DNA of 64,000 nt from the NCBI GenBank assembly GCA_910584245.1, contig CAJTZF010000010.1, positions 22,152-86,151 of the forward strand, read 5' to 3'. The notes under the pieces were generated by a model. That model made no database searches. It saw only the letters and a list, made by a program, of their open reading frames with translations, and was not told the DNA's origin. The stretch is from an uncultured Eubacterium sp. (lineage in GTDB: Bacteria; Bacillota; Clostridia; Lachnospirales; Lachnospiraceae). Made by a program: the position numbers and the translations under genes. This document shows positions 26,738 through 34,186 of this stretch, piece by piece. Position 1 is the stretch's first letter; each line of letters opens with the position of its first letter.

Positions 26738-27928
26738 ATGGGGAAAGAGAGAATGAAAGTATGTTCCATTTTATTGTGTTTGGCGGTTTTGTTATGCGGA
26801 TGCCAGGAGGCGCCAAAAGAAGTACAGGAGCGAATGGACCGTTATGGAGACAATAAGCAGGTAAATACGGAGGAGTTAAGGCGGTGCACGGTCGAGGAAT
26901 TAAAAACGACAAAGATGTCGGATTTACAGATTGACCTTGATAATATGACACTGCCGGAAGATGTGGATTTTTCTCAGATTGAGAGCATTGCTGTCCTGGA
27001 TCTGGCATATGAGGATGCATTTACAGATAATCGGGATAAATACATAAAGATGTTTAATATAGACGAATCCACAATACATGTCAATAACCACGGTGCGGGA
27101 AAGACGGATTTATATGAAAGTGATGATGCGTCTGCCAAAAAGTATTTTGCGATAGAAAACAGCGGATTTATATCTTATATCAGTGGCATGACATATGCTT
27201 ATATAAAGGATGAAGTAAAAAAGGTTGATACAGTAGAGACATATGAGGTTGGCAGGGACGATTTGTCACAAAAGAGTGTAGCATTTGAACAAGAGGAGGT
27301 TCCTTTGGCGGATATGATAAGCGCCGCTGAAAGCTGGCTGGAAAAGAATATGCCGTTAGATCCGTTTGACTATCGTATTTCGGATGTGTATGTCAGAGAC
27401 TTAAAATTTTCAAAGGCAAATAAAAAACAACTCTCTTTAAGTGCATACATTGTTTATGGGGGAATTCTTCTGGATCCATATACGGCCAGTTTTGACGATG
27501 ATACTGGTAAAGTGTCCATGTCGCAAACAGGGGTTAATATGGATTATGATAGCAGGGACAAGTTGACGTTCTTTTCAAATGGACACGGAAGAATAAAAAT
27601 AAACGCTGCGGAACAAGTAACAGAAGTTATAGATTTGGAAAGTGCGGTCAGGCTCGTCAATGATAAGCTGGCTAGCTTTCATGAATTAAAGGTCTCGAAA
27701 CTGCTTCCTTTATATGCGCTATATCCAAAGTACCAGACAGAGGAAACAGCGTTTGCTTCGCCGGGTCAAAAAGTGGAGGGAAGGCCGGTATATGCATTTT
27801 TGATCAATATGGACAAGGAGGGACCTTCTGAATTTGGAATTAGGAGATCGGCGGAACATTATGTTTATGTTGATATGGTAACGGGTGAAATTACGACTGA
27901 TTTTGAAATGGATGAGGATGACAAATAA
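26738..27928 (+). CDS. Cassette B lipoprotein
   Basis: A 396-residue lipoprotein. The N-terminus has a basic start, a hydrophobic stretch and the lipobox LCGC, so it is probably anchored on the outer face of the membrane. The remaining chain is soluble and acidic; the last part (YVYVDMVTGEITTDF) resembles the ending of PepSY-type beta-sheets, but I do not recognise the whole protein. TTGGAGGA at 26725-26732 fixes ATG 26738; an in-frame ATG at 26663 lacks an RBS and would destroy the signal peptide. Cassette A has no such gene. A surface immunity or docking role would fit but is inference. Confidence 0.72.
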   Translation: MGKERMKVCSILLCLAVLLCGCQEAPKEVQERMDRYGDNKQVNTEELRRCTVEELKTTKMSDLQIDLDNMTLPEDVDFSQIESIAVLDLAYEDAFTDNRDKYIKMFNIDESTIHVNNHGAGKTDLYESDDASAKKYFAIENSGFISYISGMTYAYIKDEVKKVDTVETYEVGRDDLSQKSVAFEQEEVPLADMISAAESWLEKNMPLDPFDYRISDVYVRDLKFSKANKKQLSLSAYIVYGGILLDPYTASFDDDTGKVSMSQTGVNMDYDSRDKLTFFSNGHGRIKINAAEQVTEVIDLESAVRLVNDKLASFHELKVSKLLPLYALYPKYQTEETAFASPGQKVEGRPVYAFLINMDKEGPSEFGIRRSAEHYVYVDMVTGEITTDFEMDEDDK

Positions 27929-27943
27929 ACAGGGTGATATTAC

Positions 27944-28660
27944 ATGAATATTATATTAAAAAAGAAAAAGACGTTGTATTTTTTTAGTATTATAACGATA
28001 GTAGCCATATGTATGATGGAACCTTTTTTTATCGTTAATGATAAAACGTATTCGTTCATTGACACAATAAAAAAAATACCGCCATCGGAGTATAGCAGGT
28101 TTTGTATACAAGACGTTTTTAGTTTTGGTTCATCGTCGTTGTGGCTGTATTTGATTATGCCGGTCGTCGTTGCCACCCCTCTGGCGTCTTATATCTCAGA
28201 TGAGCAGAAAAGCATGTTTCATCTATATGAGAAGATGCGGCAAGGCACTCCTCGTTATTTTGGTTTCCGGTTATTTTATTCGCTGATGAGTAGCGGCATT
28301 ATTGTGTTTATTGGACTTGGTATTTATTTACTTGTAGTTTGCTGTTACTTTGATCTTTACAAGGTGTATCCGGGTGGTGTCATGGATATCGGAGGAGAGG
28401 GGCAGGGAATATCGGAATTAGTTCGCTATTTTACTGTGAAATTTGGTTATCTTGTTGTTTATAGTTTCTCTATTTCGCTGCTCGCGTCATTTTTGGTGCT
28501 GCTATACAACGATTTATATTTTGATTTAAGCGTTACGTTCATGTTAAATTATTTGTTTAAAGACTGGTTTTTAAAAAATAACATTCTTTATCCATTGATA
28601 ATAGCAGCAGTATTGATTATCCTATTTATGATAAAATGGAAAAGGGGCAGAAAAATATGA
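27944..28660 (+). CDS. Cassette B membrane protein 1
   Basis: A 238-residue protein with about six TM helices (first near residues 10-30, last near 213-231). The cytoplasmic loop after TM2 has the charged form DEQKSMFHLYEKMRQGT, like ABC-2 permease subunits. It lies 15 bases after the lipoprotein gene, and its stop overlaps the start of the next gene. The substrate is unknown. It is probably a channel subunit with the next protein. Confidence 0.7.
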   Translation: MNIILKKKKTLYFFSIITIVAICMMEPFFIVNDKTYSFIDTIKKIPPSEYSRFCIQDVFSFGSSSLWLYLIMPVVVATPLASYISDEQKSMFHLYEKMRQGTPRYFGFRLFYSLMSSGIIVFIGLGIYLLVVCCYFDLYKVYPGGVMDIGGEGQGISELVRYFTVKFGYLVVYSFSISLLASFLVLLYNDLYFDLSVTFMLNYLFKDWFLKNNILYPLIIAAVLIILFMIKWKRGRKI

Positions 28661-29529
28661 AACTTAATGTCAAGAATATGTTGCTTGTGGCGCGGAGTGA
28701 GTACATAAAATGGCTGATGAATCCCAGAATGGTTATGCTGCTCGTAATACTTGTGCCGATCCGGGAATTGATTATATTACCGATGCTCCGGGCCGCGCAA
28801 GAGATGAATCAGCCGCTAAACATATTTGAGTCTTGTATTGCGGCTGTCAATTCAGGATGGATTATTTTGCTCATGCCGCTAGCGTATATTGTTTTAATTT
28901 CATCATTCCCGACAGCGGATGATAATATGATGTTTTATATTTCGCGTATGGGAAGGAAAAACTGGATTTTGGGGGAGATGTTATTCCAGGTTTTGAGCGC
29001 TGCTACGTACTGCCTGGTTATGATGTCAGCTACGCTTGTACAGACGGCAAATCATTCTTTTTTGGCGAATGGATGGAGCATCCCTGTCACAGATTATGAT
29101 AAGGTATTTGGTGAGGCGGCGACGGTCCGTATGGATGTTATTGTACCGCCAAACTTATATTATCAGATGTCGCCGTATAAGGCATTTTTCCTCTCCTATT
29201 TTTTGATGTTTCTGTTTTTGCTTTTGTGCTCTATGATTTTTTTGGTGGGCTGCCTGTTTTCGAGAAAACTGCTATTTTTCTTTTTGCTAATGATACAGAT
29301 TGCAGTTGGGTGTGCGCTGAAAGCGGCTGGAACGGGTATGATGTGGTTTTTTCCGATCAGCCATTCGGTGCTGAGGGCACATTATAGGAGTTATTTCAGG
29401 CAATATATATTTTCGCCGTGGCTTTCGATGGGAGTGTTTTTTGTATTACTCGTGTGTCTGGCTGCCATCAGTTATCGAAGAGCAAATAAGGTTAATCTGG
29501 ATATGATAGGAGGTCATATATTATCATGA
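28657..29529 (+). CDS. Cassette B ABC-2-type membrane protein 2
   Basis: A 290-residue membrane protein with about six TM helices and a large external loop between TM3 and TM4 (about residues 135-185). The loop YISRMGRKNWILGEM after TM2 matches ABC-2 permeases. The ATG at 28657 overlaps the previous stop (ATGA) and has AAGGGG 9 bases upstream; an in-frame ATG at 28636 is less likely. Its stop again overlaps the ATPase start. The strict ATGA chaining of three genes indicates a stoichiometric complex. Confidence 0.72.
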   Translation: MKLNVKNMLLVARSEYIKWLMNPRMVMLLVILVPIRELIILPMLRAAQEMNQPLNIFESCIAAVNSGWIILLMPLAYIVLISSFPTADDNMMFYISRMGRKNWILGEMLFQVLSAATYCLVMMSATLVQTANHSFLANGWSIPVTDYDKVFGEAATVRMDVIVPPNLYYQMSPYKAFFLSYFLMFLFLLLCSMIFLVGCLFSRKLLFFFLLMIQIAVGCALKAAGTGMMWFFPISHSVLRAHYRSYFRQYIFSPWLSMGVFFVLLVCLAAISYRRANKVNLDMIGGHILS

Positions 29530-30158
29530 TTAAGGTAGACAATGTATCGCTGGTGATAAAGAAGCAGAATATATTAGAGAACGTTTTCCTCGATGTAAAC
29601 GAGGGAGAGGCGGTGGGACTGATCGGCGGAAATGGCTCGGGAAAGACGATGCTGATGAAGTGTATTTGCGGATTTCACACTTCCTTTACGGGAGAGATTA
29701 CTGTGCTGGATAAAAAGATATGCCGGGATGTGGAATTTCCGCCATCTACTGGATTTATTATAGAAACCCCCGGATTTATTCCGTATTTGAGCGGATTTGA
29801 AAATTTAAAAATTCTAGCGGGTATTAATAAAAAGATTTCAAAGCAGGAGATCAAGGATTATATGGAAATGGTCGGGCTGGAGCCGGATAATAAAAAGAGT
29901 GTAAAAAAGTATTCGCTTGGCATGCGGCAGCGGCTTGGCATTGCCCAGGCCCTAATGGAAGAACCAGACGTTTTGATTTTAGATGAACCATTTAATGGAT
30001 TGGACAAGAAGATGATGCTCCATATGCGGGAAGTGCTTGTCGGAGAGAAAAGGAAAGGGAAAACAATTTTAATGGCGTCCCATAATGAAAAGGATATTGA
30101 GTATATATGTGACCGCACATATGAGATCGATGCGGGGAGAATTTTGTCCGGGACATAA
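29526..30158 (+). CDS. Cassette B ABC transporter ATPase (BcrA-like)
   Basis: A 210-residue ATPase paralogous to the cassette A enzyme. Walker A is GGNGSGKT, the signature YSLGMRQR, Walker B LILDEP and the H-loop ASHN. The two ATPases share the same unusual signature, the FPPSTG/VPPSVG segment before the Q-loop region and the same short C-terminus, supporting a duplication. It begins within the last codons of the permease gene and is followed by a strong terminator at 30172-30215. Confidence 0.86.
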   Translation: MIKVDNVSLVIKKQNILENVFLDVNEGEAVGLIGGNGSGKTMLMKCICGFHTSFTGEITVLDKKICRDVEFPPSTGFIIETPGFIPYLSGFENLKILAGINKKISKQEIKDYMEMVGLEPDNKKSVKKYSLGMRQRLGIAQALMEEPDVLILDEPFNGLDKKMMLHMREVLVGEKRKGKTILMASHNEKDIEYICDRTYEIDAGRILSGT

Positions 30159-30171
30159 AACAACCGGCTGT

Positions 30172-30215
30172 GGGCGGCAGGTAGATAGAAATAGTCTGCC
30201 GCCCGCCTGTTTTTT
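30172..30215 (+). terminator. Terminator of cassette B
   Basis: GGGCGGCAG (30172-30180) and CTGCCGCCC (30196-30204) form a perfect 9-bp GC-rich stem with a 15-base loop, then GCCTGTTTTTT. On the minus strand the same stem is followed by GTTGTTTT, so it may also serve the convergent SGNH gene. Confidence 0.85.
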
Positions 30216-30885
30216 AACGTACCTTTTTGTAAATAAGTTTGGAGAATCCGCGCTGGCCTTTTGTGTTTAAGTGAGTCCCGTCCTGGTAAAACCAGTCGGG
30301 ATGTTTTTTTGCAGTTTTGGTCCAATAAATGATATGTACGTTTTTGTTCTTTTTTGCTAAGTCCTCAATTGTTTTGTTTACTTTGTTTTGCCAGTTTATA
30401 TTTTTGCCATACACGTTGATCCAGTAAATTTCCCGGTTCTTTCCTAAATAGTCGATCAGTTCCTGGCCCGTGGCGGGATTGAACTTACCGTTAGTGCCAA
30501 GGGAGATGATAACGGTGTCTCCCAGCGTACCTTTTTTCTTCATCTTCTTTGCCACATCCAGACCATGATAAACCTGGCGGGAAATTTTTGCGTCGATGAC
30601 GGCGTTGCCATGAAGTTTCTGAAAGGTAGGCGCTGCTCCGAGAAACACAGAGTCACCTATGACAGAAACTGAGTTTGCCTCCTGCTTCGACCTGTTTCCA
30701 TCCTCTTGTTTTTTCGGGACAGCGAGTGCGACCTGTTCAAGTAATTGTTCATTGTGCCGCAGCTCCCGCTCCAGGGCATTCTCATCTGACTCCGGCGCCG
30801 TGAAAAGGCCAAAGCCGCTCACAATCGTGCAAAAGAGCAAAAAAATGGTAGTTGCATATTTTTTTATAATCCATAATTGATTCAT
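30214..30885 (-). CDS. Membrane-anchored SGNH hydrolase domain protein (OatA C-terminal-like)
   Basis: A 223-residue protein with one N-terminal TM helix (about 8-28), a charged coil-like stretch (about 31-70) and an extracellular SGNH domain. Catalytic elements are visible: GDS with nucleophile S79, the GTNG block, and the DGTHLN block with D202 and H205. In OatA, the peptidoglycan O-acetyltransferase that confers lysozyme resistance, such a domain is fused to an acyltransferase-3 membrane domain; here that domain is the separate gene just upstream. The start is fixed by AAAGGAGG before ATG. It probably transfers acetyl to the C6 hydroxyl of MurNAc; an esterase role is an alternative. Confidence 0.82.
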   Translation of the reverse strand: MNQLWIIKKYATTIFLLFCTIVSGFGLFTAPESDENALERELRHNEQLLEQVALAVPKKQEDGNRSKQEANSVSVIGDSVFLGAAPTFQKLHGNAVIDAKISRQVYHGLDVAKKMKKKGTLGDTVIISLGTNGKFNPATGQELIDYLGKNREIYWINVYGKNINWQNKVNKTIEDLAKKNKNVHIIYWTKTAKKHPDWFYQDGTHLNTKGQRGFSKLIYKKVR

Positions 30886-30928
30886 ATTTACCTCCTTTCC
30901 TCAAAGTGAACGTTATTCGCTTTCTTTA

Positions 30929-31897
30929 TTATAAAAATGCTAACACGGCAACGGGATAGTGCCATAAATAAATCCAGTAGCTTTTTTTGCCAAGTAACGA
31001 TATAAGAGAGGATTCCAGTAAAGTGCTTAACCATTCGCTATTGTCCTCCATAAGACAGATCATGAAAGCGAACCCCAGGCTGACAACAAACATGCCGCCC
31101 TGATAAACGAGATCAGACTGCCCGTCTATTGTTACAAATAATAGAATGGTTGTCAGGACGAAAAGTCCAAATATCACAATTGCGTTTCTTTTTTTTCGGA
31201 ATGTATGACGGAAATTTGGATATTGCTGCCGGAAGGCCCCGAGGAAAATACCGAGCAGCAGCGGAAATGCCATTGTATCCGTACCATAATATACGCGCGA
31301 GGGATCTTGCCCCGGTATGTAAACAAGCCGCATCCATCCCGCTGAAATTAGCGCCATGATAAGGAAAACAAAACAGAGTTTCCGCCCGCTCACGACCTGG
31401 CATCCTTTTTGGTAAAGGAGAAATAGAACAGGCCACACCAGGTAAAACTGGAGTTCCATCGACAGAAACCACAGATGGGTAAACGGGGAAGCATTTGCCA
31501 TTCGTGAAAAATAAGAGGTGTTTTGTTGGATCTGCCACAGGTTATCAAATCCGAATAAGATGCTTCTGATTTCTCCCTGCCGCCCCGCCAGCCTGCTATG
31601 CTCAAATAAGGTCAGATAGCAGCAAATAACGGCAATCAGGGCGAATAGCGGCGGATATAATTTGGCCAGGCGTTTTTTGTAGTAGCAGACGATGTGAAAG
31701 TTTCCTTTTTCCCAGGCGGCATGGCTGGTAGTATACATCAGATACCCGGATAAAACGAAAAATAGTGGAACTCCCAAAAATCCGCCGCAAAATTCAGAAG
31801 GGAAAAGGTGGTATAGAACGATTCCGGTAATGCCGATACCTCTCAGAGCCTGAAGTCCAAAACGCTCCTCTTTTTTTATGTTGTTATTTTGTTTCAA
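30929..31897 (-). CDS. Acyltransferase-3 family membrane protein (OatA N-terminal-like)
   Basis: A 322-residue integral membrane acyltransferase with about ten TM helices. Family signatures present are LRGIGITGIVLYH near the start, FFVLSGYLM, KRLAKLYPP and, near the end, SYWIYLWHYP. These proteins bring acyl groups across the membrane for extracellular transfer. The chain stops about 14 residues after the WHYP motif, where OatA would continue through one more helix into the SGNH domain; the next gene, 43 bases downstream, supplies a TM helix plus the SGNH domain. The start is TTG with GAGGAGG 8 bases before it. The promoter is at 31968-31996 with an operator at 31952-31964. Confidence 0.85.
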   Translation of the reverse strand: MKQNNNIKKEERFGLQALRGIGITGIVLYHLFPSEFCGGFLGVPLFFVLSGYLMYTTSHAAWEKGNFHIVCYYKKRLAKLYPPLFALIAVICCYLTLFEHSRLAGRQGEIRSILFGFDNLWQIQQNTSYFSRMANASPFTHLWFLSMELQFYLVWPVLFLLYQKGCQVVSGRKLCFVFLIMALISAGWMRLVYIPGQDPSRVYYGTDTMAFPLLLGIFLGAFRQQYPNFRHTFRKKRNAIVIFGLFVLTTILLFVTIDGQSDLVYQGGMFVVSLGFAFMICLMEDNSEWLSTLLESSLISLLGKKSYWIYLWHYPVAVLAFL

Positions 31898-31951
31898 ACG
31901 ATTTCCTCCTCTCAGTGTTAGTATACTTGGTGTGCCGTTAAAATGGGTTGG

Positions 31952-31964
31952 TTTACAGTGTAAA
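31952..31964. promoter_or_regulatory. BlaI/MecI-type operator of the acyltransferase/SGNH operon
   Basis: TTTACAGTGTAAA is a perfect palindrome around one G and contains the TACA/TGTA half-sites known for BlaI and MecI. It lies immediately downstream of the minus-strand -10 box, where bound repressor would block initiation. Confidence 0.75.
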
Positions 31965-31967
31965 ATA

Positions 31968-31996
31968 AATATAACAGATCAGGTTTAATATGTCAA
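31968..31996 (-). promoter_or_regulatory. Sigma-A promoter of the acyltransferase/SGNH operon
   Basis: On the minus strand TTGACA (31991-31996), 17-base spacer, TATATT (31968-31973). The operator follows after three bases. Confidence 0.8.
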
Positions 31997-32016
31997 CCAC
32001 TATTTTGTGAATTTTG

Positions 32017-32045
32017 TTGACAAGGGAAACCGGCTGTAATATAAT
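32017..32045 (+). promoter_or_regulatory. Sigma-A promoter of the blaI-like/M56 operon
   Basis: TTGACA (32017-32022), 17-base spacer, TATAAT (32040-32045): both boxes match the consensus exactly. The second operator begins 5 bases later. Confidence 0.85.
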
Positions 32046-32049
32046 ATGG

Positions 32050-32062
32050 TTTACAAAGTAAA
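32050..32062. promoter_or_regulatory. BlaI/MecI-type operator of the regulator operon
   Basis: TTTACAAAGTAAA has 5-bp perfect arms and shares its context (GG before, ATAAAT after) with the operator at 31952. It overlaps the expected transcription start, implying autorepression. Confidence 0.72.
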
Positions 32063-32090
32063 ATAAATGCGGAAACTGGAGGATAGCCAG

Positions 32091-32492
32091 ATGAAAAAAG
32101 AGATTCGCGTGACAAACAGTGAGTGGCATGTCATGAATTGCCTGTGGGAAGAATCGCCCCGTTCGCTGATGCAGATTGTCCCTCTTTTAAATGAGCGGGC
32201 TGGGTGGAGTAAGAGCACAAGCGCAACGATGGTTCGCCGAATGTCGGAAAAGGGGCTGATCGGCTATGAGGAGAAAGGGAAGACGAAGTATTTTTTTCCG
32301 AAAGTCAAGAAAGAAGATGTAGTAGTACAGGAAACGAGGGATTTTTTAAAGCGGATTTACGACGGCAGTATTGGCATGATGATGAGTGCACTCGTGAATC
32401 AAAATGATTTATCGAAAGAGGACATTAGGGAATTGCGGGAAATTTTAGAAGAGGCGGAGCAAAATGTGAAAGAGGATAACAAAAGAAAGTAG
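32091..32492 (+). CDS. BlaI/MecI/CopY-family transcriptional repressor
   Basis: A 133-residue winged-helix repressor. The N-terminal half has the family pattern (NSEWHVMNCLWE, then the recognition-helix region SKSTSATMVRRM and the wing GLIGYEEKGKTKYFF); the C-terminal helical half is the dimerisation domain, in which BlaI and MecI are cleaved upon induction. GGAGGA at 32078-32083 selects the ATG at 32091 over the in-frame ATG at 32067, which lies before it. It is followed after 9 bases by the M56 sensor gene. Palindromes at 31952 and 32050 indicate it represses both its own operon and the divergent O-acetyltransferase operon. Confidence 0.9.
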   Translation: MKKEIRVTNSEWHVMNCLWEESPRSLMQIVPLLNERAGWSKSTSATMVRRMSEKGLIGYEEKGKTKYFFPKVKKEDVVVQETRDFLKRIYDGSIGMMMSALVNQNDLSKEDIRELREILEEAEQNVKEDNKRK

Positions 32493-32501
32493 GTTGAAGC
32501 G

Positions 32502-34079
32502 ATGGTACGGTTTTTAGAATGGATGCTGGAATCTTCTCTTCTTGTGTTAATTATATACGGCGTTCGGAAAATGTTTTCGGGAAAGGTGTCGTATGCTATG
32601 ATTTATGCACTGTGGCTTTTAGTATTGCTGCGTTTTCTCGTGCCAGTGAATTTCTTATCGACACCCGTCAGCGTGGCTAATATCGTTTCGCGCCATTTTT
32701 TTGTAAAAGAAATAGCGGATAGCAGGCCGGATAAGGGGAATGGAATCGTACAAGGGAAAGAACAGCAGAGAAATCCAGAACAGGGCGGGACATATGAGCA
32801 AGGGCTCTCTTTTGGAGAACTGTCTGAACATAAATGTGTAGTAGAGGATGCTAAGGGAGGGGCAGACGGCAGCGTTGACCGGACAGGCAAAGGGGAGCCC
32901 CGTAGGACGGAGCTTTTCCATACCGGTTTGGTTGCTGGTATTAACGGGAGCTGGTTTTTTGGCGCAGTCTGGATTGCCGGTTCGGTATCCCTTTTTCTTT
33001 TGATGATTATATCCAATGCGGGATTGGCGTGGAAGGTGAAACGGAACCGTGTGTTATATGGACAGAGAAAAGGTGTTGGGATATATACGGTTTCCGGGAT
33101 TAAAAGTCCATGTCTGTATGGATTTATCCGGCCGGCAATTTATTTGCCAAATGGTCTTCTGGCGTCTGGCAGAGTGAACGAAGAGGATGTAAAGCAGATG
33201 ATTACACATGAGTATGTACACTACCGGCATGGCGATCACATATGGGCGATGCTACGTATGGTTCTTGTGTCCTTGTATTGGTTTCATCCGTTTTTGTGGT
33301 TGGCGGCATTGTGTTCCAAAAAGGATGCGGAGCTGTTCTGTGATGAATCGACGATTCAGCTGATCGGGGAGGAGAAAAGGTTTTATTATGGGGACATGCT
33401 AGTCCGCTTGGCTGGAGATCACGCACGGGGGGATTTCTTCTATTCGATGGTGCCGATGAGCAGGAAGGGAAGGGAGATGGCGACAAGAATCCGCGCGATC
33501 AGCCGGAGGAAAAGTTATGCGAAATGGATTTTGGTTCCCATGTGTGCGATTTTAATTGCTGCGGCCAGTCTTACGTGCAGCACAGGCATTGGCCCGCTTG
33601 CCGGGGAAAAGGGGAAGACAAGGAGCACGTCAGTTAGTGGAAGTGCCGTCATGGATTTGCTTAGGTTTGGGAAGTACGTTCCCGGGATGTACCGCGTGAA
33701 GTATGCAAGTACGCCGGAGGAGGCGTTTGAAGCATATGTCCACATATTTACCAATGCTGTAAATACAGGGGATGTTGGCAAGTTGCACGAGGTAATGGCA
33801 GAAGGCAGTGCAATCTATAAACAGCAGAATAATTTAGTGAAAAATTATTTTAAGCGAGGCATCCGTGAGAAAGTGAAAAAGGTATCTATTTCTTCTGTGA
33901 AAAACATAGACTCCAGTCATGCAGAAATTCAATCAAAAGAGAAAATAAAAGTATTTTATGCGGACGGGACTGCTAAAATAATTAAGCAGAAATATCGTTA
34001 TATGTGTGAACAGTATACAGCAGGGGTCATGTCCCAGGAGCATCTGGCATGGCGGCTTACGGATATGAAAGAAGTGTAA
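32502..34079 (+). CDS. BlaR1-like M56 membrane metalloprotease with NTF2-like C-terminal domain
   Basis: A 525-residue signal-transducing protease. TM helices lie at about residues 6-22, 31-48, 150-170 and 343-362. The zinc site is intact: H236-E237-x2-H240 (HEYVH) and E277 in DAELFCDE. BlaR1 and MecR1 end in an extracellular penicillin-binding domain; here that domain is absent. Instead the last 135 residues (about 390-525, after TM4) look like an NTF2-fold domain similar to the TcaA C-terminal region (EEAFEAYVHIF, AVNTGDVGKL). So the inducing signal is probably not a covalent beta-lactam acylation. On activation it would inactivate the BlaI-like repressor encoded upstream. Confidence 0.83.
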   Translation: MVRFLEWMLESSLLVLIIYGVRKMFSGKVSYAMIYALWLLVLLRFLVPVNFLSTPVSVANIVSRHFFVKEIADSRPDKGNGIVQGKEQQRNPEQGGTYEQGLSFGELSEHKCVVEDAKGGADGSVDRTGKGEPRRTELFHTGLVAGINGSWFFGAVWIAGSVSLFLLMIISNAGLAWKVKRNRVLYGQRKGVGIYTVSGIKSPCLYGFIRPAIYLPNGLLASGRVNEEDVKQMITHEYVHYRHGDHIWAMLRMVLVSLYWFHPFLWLAALCSKKDAELFCDESTIQLIGEEKRFYYGDMLVRLAGDHARGDFFYSMVPMSRKGREMATRIRAISRRKSYAKWILVPMCAILIAAASLTCSTGIGPLAGEKGKTRSTSVSGSAVMDLLRFGKYVPGMYRVKYASTPEEAFEAYVHIFTNAVNTGDVGKLHEVMAEGSAIYKQQNNLVKNYFKRGIREKVKKVSISSVKNIDSSHAEIQSKEKIKVFYADGTAKIIKQKYRYMCEQYTAGVMSQEHLAWRLTDMKEV

Positions 34080-34105
34080 GGACATTATTTCAAGCTTATT
34101 AATAA

Positions 34106-34158
34106 AAAACAGACATATAAGAAACGGTGTAACATGAGGTTTCTTATATGTCTGTTTT
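34106..34158. terminator. Bidirectional terminator between the M56 gene and the NlpC/P60 gene
   Basis: AAAACAGACATATAAGAAAC (34106-34125) and its exact complement (34139-34158) form a 20-bp perfect stem with a 13-base loop and T-runs on both strands, serving both convergent genes. Confidence 0.9.
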
Positions 34159-34186
34159 GTTAAGTGGATGTAACGTTAGCTTTGCG

